Shown: in pieces, positions 1 through 7,835 of the stretch
Layout: every line of letters begins with the position of its first letter
Numbering within the stretch: the first letter of the stretch is position 1
Origin: JAFDBW01 sp963825575
Lineage (GTDB): Bacteria > Desulfobacterota > Desulfuromonadia > Desulfuromonadales > BM103
NCBI GenBank assembly: GCA_963825575.1
Contig: CAWGUB010000033.1
Location: 1-64,000, forward strand
Direction of reading: 5' to 3'
DNA: 64,000 nt
Program-made: the position numbers and the translations under genes
Notes under the pieces: generated by a model
The model's database searches: none
What the model was told of the DNA's origin: nothing
What the model saw: the letters and a program-made list of their open reading frames with translations, nothing else

Positions 1-81
1 GATCAGGTGGTGCAACGAACGGTCCTTTACTGCTGTTTTGTGGTTTTGCTGGTGGTGTCGGTGATGGGGTTGATGGGTTAA
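1..81 (+). CDS. C-terminal tail of an unidentified, probably membrane protein (partial)
   Basis: Frame 1 is open from the first base to a TAA at 79-81 and encodes 26 residues. The tail is basic and polar at first (DQVVQRT) and then strongly hydrophobic (LYCCFVVLLVVSVMGLMG), as in a last membrane helix. A seven-base repeat array begins three bases after the stop, the same arrangement seen after every gene stop in the next 13 kb, which supports this being a real gene end. The family cannot be named from 26 residues. From context a polysaccharide or sulfotransferase-related membrane protein is possible, but that is a guess. Confidence 0.45.
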   Translation, partial: DQVVQRTVLYCCFVVLLVVSVMGLMG

Positions 82-83
82 TG

Positions 84-376
84 TCCGGGACGAGGTACGA
101 GGAAAGCGGGACGCGGGACGCGTGACGAGGGACGCGAAAATCTATTGGCTACGAAACGTTAGCGTCGGTAAGTTATTTTATCCCTTCCATCATTTCAACA
201 TTCAGCAGTTCAACGTATAAACTGAAGTTCCTTCCTCCGGCCATTTTCTAATGCGTCAAAATCACCGATATGCTATAAAAATCACTTGTTTTTGAAGAGA
301 TTTATATAGTTGCAGGAGTTGAAAGGCTGTAAAGCCGTAAACCAGCCCCCAACCCCCGGCCACCAGCGACCGGAAA
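84..376. repeat. Composite seven-base-period repeat element filling the gap 82-379
   Basis: Heptads run from 91 to 139 (CGAGGTA, CGAGGAA, AGCGGGA, CGCGGGA, CGCGTGA, CGAGGGA, CGCGAAA). A second set lies at 194-214 (TTCAACA, TTCAGCA, GTTCAAC). A third at 342-376 is of the CCAACCC/CCGGCCA type and ends four bases before the ATG at 380. The first array starts three bases after the stop at 81. No gene is visible in this gap. The last array contributes the GGAAA that could act as a weak ribosome binding site for the next gene. Confidence 0.75.
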
Positions 377-379
377 TAA

Positions 380-1108
380 ATGCAATACGAAACCAAAAAA
401 CGCTCGATTCTGAAAGCCATCTCCTGGCGCACCTGGGCGACGATCACCACGGCAGTACTGGTGTTTATTTTCACCGGCAAGTTCGCGTTGGCGATTACGA
501 TCGGCCTTTTGGAAGTGTTCGCCAAGATGGCGCTCTATTTTCTGCATGAAAGGTTCTGGCAGAAAATCCGTTACGGTAAAAAAGAGGTCCCGGCGTTCGT
601 CCTCTGGTTTACCGGCCTGCCTGCCTCTGGCAAGAAGGAACTGGCGAACCGAGTCTACAGCCAGCTTAAGGATTTGCACCTCAAGGTCGAACGTATCGAC
701 AGCCTCGATGTCCGCCCGTTGTTCCCTGAAACCGGATTTTCTCTTGCTGAGGTCGACCGCCACGTCAAGCGCTCCGGGCATCTCTGCTCGATGCTGGAGA
801 AGAACGGCGTGATCGTCGTAGCCTCTTTCGTTTCGCCTTACGCCAAAAGCCGGCAGTTTGCCCGCAGTATGGCCAAGAACTTCGTTGAGGTCTACATGAA
901 GACTACTGTCGAAGCGTGCGAGCAGCGGGACACAAAAGGGCATTACGTCAGGGCCCGCAGTGGTGAGTACAAAGACTTCCCCGGCGTGGATGCACCCTAC
1001 GATGTGCCTGAGAATCCGGATATCACGATCGACGTTGACCACACGACAATGGACGTTGCCGTCGACCAGATCATGAATTATCTAAGGAAAAATATCCTGA
1101 ATAATTGA
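380..1108 (+). CDS. DUF2061 membrane domain fused to a degenerate APS-kinase-like domain
   Basis: A 242-residue protein in two parts. Residues 1-65 match the DUF2061 style of small inner-membrane domain (KKRSILKAISWRTWATITT, two hydrophobic stretches near 22-38 and 40-56). Residues 70-240 follow adenylylsulfate kinase (CysC): FVLWFTGLPASGKKELA stands where CysC has WFTGLSGAGKSTIA. The Walker A Ser/Thr is replaced by Lys (GLPASGKK), and the APS-binding DGDNVR is replaced by DSLDVR. The later SFVSPY and DFPGVDAPYD motifs are retained. Family knowledge says CysC phosphorylates APS to PAPS. These changes make catalysis doubtful, so a regulatory or membrane-tethering role is possible. It lies directly upstream of cysD. 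Confidence 0.85.
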   Translation: MQYETKKRSILKAISWRTWATITTAVLVFIFTGKFALAITIGLLEVFAKMALYFLHERFWQKIRYGKKEVPAFVLWFTGLPASGKKELANRVYSQLKDLHLKVERIDSLDVRPLFPETGFSLAEVDRHVKRSGHLCSMLEKNGVIVVASFVSPYAKSRQFARSMAKNFVEVYMKTTVEACEQRDTKGHYVRARSGEYKDFPGVDAPYDVPENPDITIDVDHTTMDVAVDQIMNYLRKNILNN

Positions 1109-1279
1109 AAACTTTGATCGCGCAGAGACGCAGAGCCAACAGAGACAATAAAATCAAAACGATTGGTTTTAAAAACTAGTAATTAAAGACTTTCTCAGCG
1201 CCCTCTGCGGCTCAAGTGAGCAAAGCAAACGGGCGTGATAAGCATTTACTTTTAACTTTTCACCTTTTACGGAATAACC
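1109..1279. repeat. Composite intergenic repeat element between the DUF2061 gene and cysD
   Basis: The element begins with CGCAGAGACGCAGAG near 1121-1135, a seven-base period. After an AT-rich centre comes the inverted counterpart CCCTCTGCGG near 1201-1210. A 25-base conserved block follows at 1211-1235, containing AGTGAG and AACGGGCG. It ends with a CTTTTAC-type heptad series at about 1244-1271 (TTTACTT, TTAACTT, TTCACCT, TTTACGG). The final TTTACGGAATAACC supplies the likely ribosome binding site of cysD. The same layout recurs at 4300-4486 and 11933-12200. Confidence 0.75.
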
Positions 1280-2185
1280 ATGAAGATCAACATGACCCAC
1301 CTCCGCCAGCTTGAGGCGGAAAGTATCCATATCATTCGCGAAGTGGCTGCTGAATTCGAGAACCCGGTGATGCTTTATTCAATCGGCAAGGATTCTTCGG
1401 TGATGCTGCGCCTGGCGTTGAAGGCATTCTACCCGGCCAAGCCGCCTTTCCCCCTGATGCATATCGATACGACCTGGAAGTTTCGTGAAATGATCGAGTT
1501 TCGTGACCGTATGGCGCGCGAACATGGCTTCGACCTGCTGATCTATACCAACCAGGACGGGGTCAATCAGGGGGTTTCGCCTTTCACGCATGGTTCGGCG
1601 CTTTACACAGACGTGATGAAGACGGAAGGGCTGAAGCAGGCGCTGAACAAGTACAAGTTCGATGCGGCGTTCGGTGGCGCCCGGCGCGATGAAGAGAAAT
1701 CACGGGCCAAGGAGCGGATTTACTCGTTCCGTTCCGAGACCCACCGCTGGGACCCGAAGAACCAGCGCCCGGAACTCTGGAACCTTTACAATGCCCGGGT
1801 CAAACCCGGTGAAAGTATCCGCGCTTTCCCGCTCTCCAACTGGACCGAACTGGATATCTGGCAGTACATCTACCTTGAAAATATCCCGATCGTGCCGCTC
1901 TATTACTCCAAGGTCCGTCCGGTCGTGGAACGTGACGGCATGCTGATCCTGGTTGATGACGATCGTATCAAACTGGCCCCCGGCGAGGAGGTCCAGATGA
2001 AGTCGGTTCGTTTCCGTACTCTCGGCTGTTATCCCTTGACCGGTGCTGTGGAGTCCGATGCTGCCACTCTGCCGGAAATCATCCAGGAGATGCTGCTGAC
2101 TCGCACTTCCGAACGCCAGGGCCGACTGATCGATCATGATCAGGCCGGGTCGATGGAGAAGAAGAAACAGGAAGGTTATTTTTAA
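1280..2185 (+). CDS. cysD: Sulfate adenylyltransferase small subunit CysD
   Basis: A 301-residue protein of normal CysD length. It is an ATP pyrophosphatase that, with the GTPase CysN, makes adenosine 5'-phosphosulfate from sulfate and ATP in the cytoplasm. The PP-loop is SIGKDS at residues 34-39. GGARRDEEKSRAKERIYSFR and the NWTELDIWQYI segment are typical of the family. The ATG at 1280 has ACGGA 8-12 bases upstream. cysN/C follows after a repeat-filled gap of 186 bp. No cysH lies nearby. With gmd, fcl, manC and manB downstream, the activated sulfate is more likely used for sulfation of a polysaccharide than for assimilation; this last point is inference. Confidence 0.96.
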   Translation: MKINMTHLRQLEAESIHIIREVAAEFENPVMLYSIGKDSSVMLRLALKAFYPAKPPFPLMHIDTTWKFREMIEFRDRMAREHGFDLLIYTNQDGVNQGVSPFTHGSALYTDVMKTEGLKQALNKYKFDAAFGGARRDEEKSRAKERIYSFRSETHRWDPKNQRPELWNLYNARVKPGESIRAFPLSNWTELDIWQYIYLENIPIVPLYYSKVRPVVERDGMLILVDDDRIKLAPGEEVQMKSVRFRTLGCYPLTGAVESDAATLPEIIQEMLLTRTSERQGRLIDHDQAGSMEKKKQEGYF

Positions 2186-2204
2186 CACATTGCGTTAAAA
2201 GTCG

Positions 2205-2353
2205 TGGCGCGCGCTTTGAGTACACGTGGCGTGTAGCGCGTGGCGCGTGGCGAGAAAGTCAAAACATTGGCTCATGACCCGCAGATGATTGTTCGTCTTT
2301 TTAGCTTTTAAATTAGATTTTTCGCGTCCCTCGTCTACGCGCCACGCGCCACC
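2205..2353. repeat. Inverted pair of GCGTGGC-type heptad arrays between cysD and cysN/C
   Basis: The forward half at 2225-2259 reads CGTGGCG, TGTAGCG, CGTGGCG, CGTGGCG, AGAAAGT. The reverse half at about 2318-2353 is its inverted counterpart (TTTTTCGCG, TCGTCTACGCGCCACGCGCC). They enclose about 60 bp of AT-rich sequence. The forward half starts about 40 bases after the cysD stop, and the reverse half ends just before the start hairpin of cysN/C. Transcribed as RNA, the two halves could pair. No T-run follows, so it is not a standard terminator. Confidence 0.75.
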
Positions 2354-2370
2354 CGAAAACGGAGTTTTCG
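2354..2370 (+). promoter_or_regulatory. Perfect 7-bp hairpin presenting the Shine-Dalgarno of cysN/C
   Basis: CGAAAAC (2354-2360), a GGA loop (2361-2363) and GTTTTCG (2364-2370) form a perfect 7-bp stem. The start codon ATG is at 2372. The only purine-rich ribosome-binding sequence available, GGAG, lies in and beside the loop. Ribosome loading on cysN/C could therefore depend on this hairpin. The structure is read directly; the regulatory role is inference. Confidence 0.5.
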
Positions 2371-2371
2371 C

Positions 2372-4006
2372 ATGGCCCACCAGTCAGATTTGATTGCTGA
2401 AGATATAACCGCCTACCTGAAAGCCCAGGAAGAGAAGTCGATGCTGCGCTTCATCACCTGTGGCAGTGTCGATGACGGCAAGAGCACCCTGATCGGACGT
2501 CTGCTGTGGGATTCGAAGCTGGTGTTCGAGGATCACCTGGCAGCGCTCGAAGTCGACAGCAAAAAGGTCGGCACCCAGGGCGATGATATTGATTATGCGC
2601 TGCTGCTCGATGGCCTGCAGGCAGAGCGTGAGCAGGGGATCACCATAGACGTCGCCTACCGCTTTTTCTCCACTGAAAAGCGCAAGTTTATCGTTGCTGA
2701 CACCCCGGGGCACGAGCAGTATACCCGCAATATGGTCACCGGCGCCTCGACCGCTGATCTGGCGGTGATCCTGATTGATGCCCGCAAGGGCGTGTTGACC
2801 CAGACCCGCCGACACAGCTACCTGGTCTCGCTGGTCGGTATCCGCAAGGTGTTGGTGGCAATCAACAAGATGGATTTGGTAGATTACTCGGCTGACACCT
2901 TTGCTGAAATCGAACAAAATTATCGTGCCTTTGCCACCCTGCTTGGTTTTGAAGAGATTACCTGTATCCCGATTTCCGCACTCCGGGGTGATAACATCAT
3001 CAACCCGAGTGAGAAGACCGACTGGTATCAGGGGCCGACCCTGATGACCTGCCTGGAAACCGTTCAGGTGGACAATGCCGCGCTGAGTCTGCCGTTTCGT
3101 ATGCCGGTACAGTGGGTGAATCGTCCCGATCTCGATTTCCGTGGCTTCTGCGGCACTATTGCCTCGGGCCGGGTTTCGCCGGGCGACTCGGTAACTGTTG
3201 CCGGTTCAGGTCAGCAAAGCCGGGTCGTACGCATTGTCACCATGGACGGAGACCTCGAGGAGGCAGTTGCCGGTCAGGCAGTCACCCTCACCCTCGATAA
3301 TGAGATTGACATCAGCCGGGGCGACATGCTCTGCGACCCGTTGAACCGCCCGGCCCATGCCGATCAACTGGAAGCCCGCGTAGTCTGGATGCACGATGAC
3401 GTCCTGCTGCCCGGTCGCAGTTACCTGATGAAGTCCGGTGCGACAACAGTGCCGGTGCAGATCAGCGACCTGAAGTACAAGGTCAACGTCAATACCCTGG
3501 AGCACATGGCCGGCAAGACCCTGGGGCTGAACGAAATCGGTGTGTGCAACCTCTCGCTGGGCAAGGCGCTCTCCTTTGATCCGTACCAGGAGAACCGCGG
3601 CACCGGCAATTTTATCCTGATCGACCGTATGACTAACGGCACGGTCGGTGCCGGCATGATCGATTTTGCCCTGCGCCGTGCCACAAATATCCACTGGCAG
3701 GCCATCGACGTTGACAAGGGCAGCCGCGCCTCGATGAAGAACCAGAAGCCTGCTGTGCTCTGGTTTACCGGCCTCTCCGGGGCTGGCAAGTCGACGATTG
3801 CCAACCTGGTGGAGAGAAAACTTCATTCCCTCGGTAAACACACCTACCTGCTTGATGGCGACAACGTGCGTCACGGCCTGAACCGCGATCTTGGCTTTAC
3901 CGATGCCGATCGCGTCGAGAATATCCGGCGTGTCGCAGAGACGGCCAGGCTCCTTGTCGATGCCGGGGTGATGGTTTTGGTCTTCATTTATCTCGCCGTT
4001 TCGTAG
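2372..4006 (+). CDS. cysN: Sulfate adenylyltransferase large subunit CysN with frameshifted CysC domain
   Basis: The open frame encodes 544 residues. The GTPase G1 motif GSVDDGKST is at 31-39, DTPGHEQYT is near 110, NKMD is near 165, and EF-Tu-like beta-barrel domains follow. A C-terminal APS kinase domain begins near residue 455 with the intact Walker A GLSGAGKST and DGDNVRHGLNRDLGF. The frame then fails at about 3983: GVMVLV is followed by FIYLAVS and a TAG at 4004-4006. The expected SFISPFRSERE is encoded in the next frame at 3984-4016, and MAREILEEGEF in the third frame from 4018. The intact gene would be a CysN-CysC fusion of about 635 residues ending at 4299. As written, CysN is complete and the kinase is truncated. 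Confidence 0.92.
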   Translation: MAHQSDLIAEDITAYLKAQEEKSMLRFITCGSVDDGKSTLIGRLLWDSKLVFEDHLAALEVDSKKVGTQGDDIDYALLLDGLQAEREQGITIDVAYRFFSTEKRKFIVADTPGHEQYTRNMVTGASTADLAVILIDARKGVLTQTRRHSYLVSLVGIRKVLVAINKMDLVDYSADTFAEIEQNYRAFATLLGFEEITCIPISALRGDNIINPSEKTDWYQGPTLMTCLETVQVDNAALSLPFRMPVQWVNRPDLDFRGFCGTIASGRVSPGDSVTVAGSGQQSRVVRIVTMDGDLEEAVAGQAVTLTLDNEIDISRGDMLCDPLNRPAHADQLEARVVWMHDDVLLPGRSYLMKSGATTVPVQISDLKYKVNVNTLEHMAGKTLGLNEIGVCNLSLGKALSFDPYQENRGTGNFILIDRMTNGTVGAGMIDFALRRATNIHWQAIDVDKGSRASMKNQKPAVLWFTGLSGAGKSTIANLVERKLHSLGKHTYLLDGDNVRHGLNRDLGFTDADRVENIRRVAETARLLVDAGVMVLVFIYLAVS

Positions 4007-4299
4007 CGAACGTGAATATGGCACGGGAGATTCTGGAAGAGGGTGAGTTCTACGAAGTTTATGTGAACACGCCTCTTGAAGTCTGCGAAGCACGAGACCC
4101 GAAAGGGCTTTACAAGAAAGCACGTGCCGGGCAGTTGCAGAATTTCACCGGGATTGACTCGGCGTATGAAGCTCCGGAAAGTCCTGAAATTACAGTTAAT
4201 ACCGCGGAATCCCAGCCCGAGGAACTGGCCGAAGAGATCGTCCGGGCAATCCTCGGGGAGAATTTTGTTTACGAGATTCCGGATGGGACGGAACGATAA
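3984..4299 (+). pseudogene. cysC: Out-of-frame remainder of the CysC (APS kinase) domain of cysN/C
   Basis: This continues the APS kinase domain of the upstream gene in two shifted frames. Positions 3984-4016 encode SFISPFRSERE. Dropping one base (T at 4017) gives MAREILEEGEFYEVYVNT from 4018, then EVCEARDPKGLYKKARAG and NFTGIDSAYEAPESPEI to a TAA at 4297-4299. These are the standard C-terminal CysC motifs with no further damage. Two single-base insertions about 34 bp apart explain the break. A GTG at 4012 could only start a piece lacking the ATP site, so independent function is unlikely. Sequencing error and recent mutation both fit. Confidence 0.85.
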
Positions 4300-4471
4300 C
4301 CCTGAAGTGCGAGGTGCGAAGCGCGAAAAAGCAAAGTCATATCTCGCAGAGGCGCAGAGCCCGCAGAGTTAGATAAAAAATTAATGATTTGCTCTGTGCT
4401 CTCTGCGTCTCGAGTGAGTGAAACGAACGGGCGAGAGTTACAAAGTCTTGTGCCCAGATTTTAGATACTAA
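4300..4471. repeat. Composite intergenic repeat element between cysN/C and cysQ
   Basis: Starting four bases after the stop, heptads AAGTGCG, AGGTGCG, AAGCGCG, AAAAAGC occupy 4304-4331. CGCAGAGGCGCAGAG-type repeats follow at about 4345-4370. After an AT-rich centre comes CTCTGTGCTCTCTGCGTCT. The 25-base conserved block is at 4409-4433 (contains AGTGAG and AACGGGCG). The order matches the elements at 1109-1279 and 11933-12200. Confidence 0.75.
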
Positions 4472-4486
4472 ATGTTACGGAATAAT

Positions 4487-5257
<771 letters not shown>

Positions 5258-5445
5258 CTGGAGCGTGGTGAGTGGCAGTTCAAAAAAAATACAAATTTTG
5301 GCCACAAATGAACACGGACCAACACTGATAAAGGCTTAAAACAACATCTTTTGGGTTTAAATATATAAACCCAAGCTTTAATCTTTGATTTTAATCTGTG
5401 CCCATCTGTGGTTGTCTGTGGCTAAACATTTTTTAGGAGTTTCAA
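5258..5445. repeat. Intergenic inverted repeat of the CCACAAATGAACACGG type between cysQ and gmd
   Basis: A short GAGCGTGGTGAGTGGC stretch follows the cysQ stop. The first array is at about 5300-5332 (GCCACAA, ATGAACA, CGGACCA, ACACTGA). Its inverted counterpart is at about 5391-5422 (ATCTGTG, CCCATCTGTGG, TTGTCTGTGGC). They enclose about 60 bp of AT-rich sequence. The second half ends about 25 bases before the gmd start, leaving AGGAG as an independent ribosome binding site. Confidence 0.7.
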
Positions 5446-6573
5446 ATGGCAAAAGTTGCACTGATAACCGGCATCACCGGTCAAGACGGAGCCTACCTCG
5501 CCGAATTCCTGCTGAAGAAGGGTTACATCGTCCACGGCATCAAGCGCCGGGCCTCTCTGTTTAATACCGATCGTATCGATCATCTTTACCAGGATCCCCA
5601 TGTTGAACATCGCAATTTTATCCTGCATTACGGGGATCTGACCGATGCGACCAATCTGATCCGGATTATCCAGGAGGTGCAGCCGGACGAGATCTACAAC
5701 CTGGCGGCGATGTCGCACGTGGCGGTCTCCTTCGACACTCCAGAGTATACGGCAAACGCCGATGGTTTGGGCACGCTTCGCATTCTTGAGGCCATACGCA
5801 TCCTCGGTATGGAGAAGAAAACCCGTTTCTACCAGGCATCGACATCGGAGCTCTTCGGTAAGGTTCAGGAGACCCCGCAGACAGAGACCACACCATTCTA
5901 CCCGCGTTCGCCTTATGGCGTCGCCAAACTCTACGGCTACTGGATTGTGGTCAACTACCGCGAATCCTACGGTATGTTCGCCTGCAACGGTATCTTGTTC
6001 AACCACGAATCACCGATCCGTGGTGAAACCTTCGTTACCCGCAAGATCACCCGTGCCGTGGCGCGCATGGCACTGGGCCTGCAGGAGTGCCTTTACCTTG
6101 GCAACCTCTCGGCACTGCGTGACTGGGGACACGCCAGGGATTATATCGAAGCGCAGTGGCTGATGCTGCAGCAGGAGGAACCTGAAGATTTTGTGATTGC
6201 CACTGGCAAGCAGTACTCGGTGCGGCAGATGGTGGAGACGGCTGCCAAGGAGCTCGGCATCTATCTGCGCTGGGAAGGCGAAGGCCAGGAGGAAATCGGC
6301 TTCGTAGACAGTGTTGAAGAAGGTCGCGGGACCAAGGATGCTGCGCTGGTCCCAGGGCAGGCGATCGTCCGTATCGATCCCCGCTATTTCCGCCCGGCGG
6401 AGGTCGAGACATTGCTCGGTGACTCGACCAAGGCGAAGCAGAAACTTGGTTGGGAGCCCAAGGTGACATTTGAAGAGCTTGTCAGCGAGATGGTCAGGGT
6501 CGATCTCGATAAGGCCAAATGTGACGAAATGGTCAAGGGCCATGGCTACCAGATATTTGATTATCATGAATGA
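5446..6573 (+). CDS. gmd: GDP-mannose 4,6-dehydratase
   Basis: A 375-residue short-chain dehydrogenase/reductase of the extended type. It converts GDP-D-mannose to GDP-4-keto-6-deoxymannose, the first step of GDP-L-fucose synthesis. The NADP-binding TGITGQDGAYLAE is at residues 7-19, QASTSELFG carries the catalytic Ser/Thr-Glu region, and YGVAKLYGYW holds the Tyr-x-x-x-Lys pair near 157-161. RDWGHARDYIEAQW is a signature of the family. AGGAG lies nine bases before the ATG. The next enzyme of the pathway, fcl, follows after a heptad-filled gap. Confidence 0.97.
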   Translation: MAKVALITGITGQDGAYLAEFLLKKGYIVHGIKRRASLFNTDRIDHLYQDPHVEHRNFILHYGDLTDATNLIRIIQEVQPDEIYNLAAMSHVAVSFDTPEYTANADGLGTLRILEAIRILGMEKKTRFYQASTSELFGKVQETPQTETTPFYPRSPYGVAKLYGYWIVVNYRESYGMFACNGILFNHESPIRGETFVTRKITRAVARMALGLQECLYLGNLSALRDWGHARDYIEAQWLMLQQEEPEDFVIATGKQYSVRQMVETAAKELGIYLRWEGEGQEEIGFVDSVEEGRGTKDAALVPGQAIVRIDPRYFRPAEVETLLGDSTKAKQKLGWEPKVTFEELVSEMVRVDLDKAKCDEMVKGHGYQIFDYHE

Positions 6574-6713
6574 ATCGTGGCGCGTGGCGAGTGGCGCGTA
6601 GCGAGAAAAATCTTTGATTGAATTAATTATGAAAATTACTCGATTGGCATATCATATGATTAACGAGTTTTTTAAACTTTTTAGCCGCGCCACGCGCCAC
6701 GCGCTACGGTTTT
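6574..6713. repeat. Inverted pair of GCGTGGC-type heptad arrays between gmd and fcl
   Basis: The forward half at 6576-6610 (CGTGGCG, CGTGGCG, AGTGGCG, CGTAGCG, AGAAAAA) starts two bases after the gmd stop. The reverse half at about 6679-6713 (TTTTTAGCCGCG, CCACGCGCCACGCGCTACGG) ends seven bases before the fcl ATG. About 70 bp of AT-rich sequence lies between. This is the cleanest example of the stop-to-start arrangement. Confidence 0.8.
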
Positions 6714-6719
6714 ATCAGA

Positions 6720-7694
6720 ATGAAAAAAAACAGCAAAATATTTGTTGCCGGTTCAAATGGCTTGGTGGGCTCGGCCATTATTAGACGCCTTCAGGCTGGT
6801 GGTTATGTCAACTTGCTGACGCCTGAGATCGACGAACTGGACCTGACTGACCCCAGGGCTGTAGCGGAGTTTTTTGCTGCTGAAAAACCGGAGTACGTGT
6901 TCCTGGCTGCGGCCAAGGTCGGTGGGATCCACGCCAATAATACGTTTCCTGCTGATTTTATCCACATCAACCTGACGATCCAGAATAACGTTATTCACCA
7001 AGCCTTTTTGACAGGTGTTAAGCGCTTGCTGTTTTTAGGGTCGTCATGTATTTATCCCAGGCTGGCACCCCAGCCGATACGGGAAGAACATCTGCTTACC
7101 GGTTTGCTCGAACCGACCAACGAGCCATATGCGATCGCCAAGATTGCCGGGATCAAGATGTGCGAGTCATACAACCGCCAATACGGTACGCAGTTTGTGG
7201 CTGTTATGCCGACCAATCTGTATGGCCCGGGAGACAATTTCCACCCAGAGAATTCCCATGTACTGCCGGCGCTGATTCGTCGTTTCCACGAGGCAAAAAT
7301 CGAACGGAAGGCCGAGGTGGTTGCCTGGGGAACTGGCACTCCGATGCGGGAGTTGCTCTATGTAGATGACATGGCCGACGGCTGTGTTTTTGTCATGGAA
7401 CTGGATGATGCAACCCTCGCCGAAAAACTCCTTAACTACCCGGCCCCCTGTTTTGTCAATCTCGGCACCGGTGTCGATGTTACAATTCGTGTGCTGGCGG
7501 AGACCGTCAAGGCCGTGGTCGGCTTCGAAGGTGAGCTGGTTTTTGATGCCACGAAACCGGATGGCACCATGCGCAAGCTTCTCGATGTCTCAAGGGCAGA
7601 ATCCCTGGGGTGGCAGGCGCAGGTGAGCCTGCGTGAGGGGATTGAAAGAACTTATCGGTGGTTTCTCGAGCATCAGGACAGTTTCAGGAAATAG
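6720..7694 (+). CDS. fcl: GDP-L-fucose synthase (epimerase/reductase)
   Basis: A 324-residue extended SDR enzyme. It epimerises and reduces GDP-4-keto-6-deoxymannose to GDP-L-fucose with NADPH. GSNGLVGSAIIRRL (residues 12-25) is the Rossmann motif. FLAAAKVGGIHANNT, GSSCIYPRLAPQPI and YAIAKIAGIKMCESYNRQYG are family signatures and include the catalytic Ser, Tyr and Lys. Length is normal (about 310-325). The start ATG at 6720 has no strong Shine-Dalgarno; the preceding bases belong to the reverse heptad array. With gmd it forms a complete two-step GDP-fucose module fed by manB and manC. Confidence 0.96.
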   Translation: MKKNSKIFVAGSNGLVGSAIIRRLQAGGYVNLLTPEIDELDLTDPRAVAEFFAAEKPEYVFLAAAKVGGIHANNTFPADFIHINLTIQNNVIHQAFLTGVKRLLFLGSSCIYPRLAPQPIREEHLLTGLLEPTNEPYAIAKIAGIKMCESYNRQYGTQFVAVMPTNLYGPGDNFHPENSHVLPALIRRFHEAKIERKAEVVAWGTGTPMRELLYVDDMADGCVFVMELDDATLAEKLLNYPAPCFVNLGTGVDVTIRVLAETVKAVVGFEGELVFDATKPDGTMRKLLDVSRAESLGWQAQVSLREGIERTYRWFLEHQDSFRK

Positions 7695-7828
7695 ATTCGT
7701 CTTGGTCTGTGTTCGTTGTGAAAGTCCGCGGCCAATTGATCCTTTGAAGATCAAATCCTGCAGATTTGATCTGTGACTGAAAAATAGATTAACCAACCGC
7801 CATTCGCCCTTTGCGACTTGCGTTTCGA
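7695..7828. repeat. Degenerate heptad element and perfect hairpin between fcl and manC
   Basis: GTCTGTGTTCGTTGTG near 7710-7725 resembles the CACAGAT-type arrays in inverted form. A perfect 9-bp hairpin lies at 7749-7771 (GATCAAATC, loop CTGCA, GATTTGATC). A last heptad set at 7801-7828 (CATTCGC, CCTTTGC, GACTTGC, GTTTCGA) runs into the GAGG ribosome binding site of manC. No T-run follows the hairpin, so termination is not supported. Confidence 0.6.
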
Positions 7829-7835
7829 GGTACTC

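Noticed and set aside
3980..4020. Programmed ribosomal frameshift in cysN/C
   Set aside because: Two separate +1 shifts 34 bp apart would be needed, with no slippery heptamer or stimulatory structure. The neighbouring cysQ has similar lesions, which favours error or mutation.
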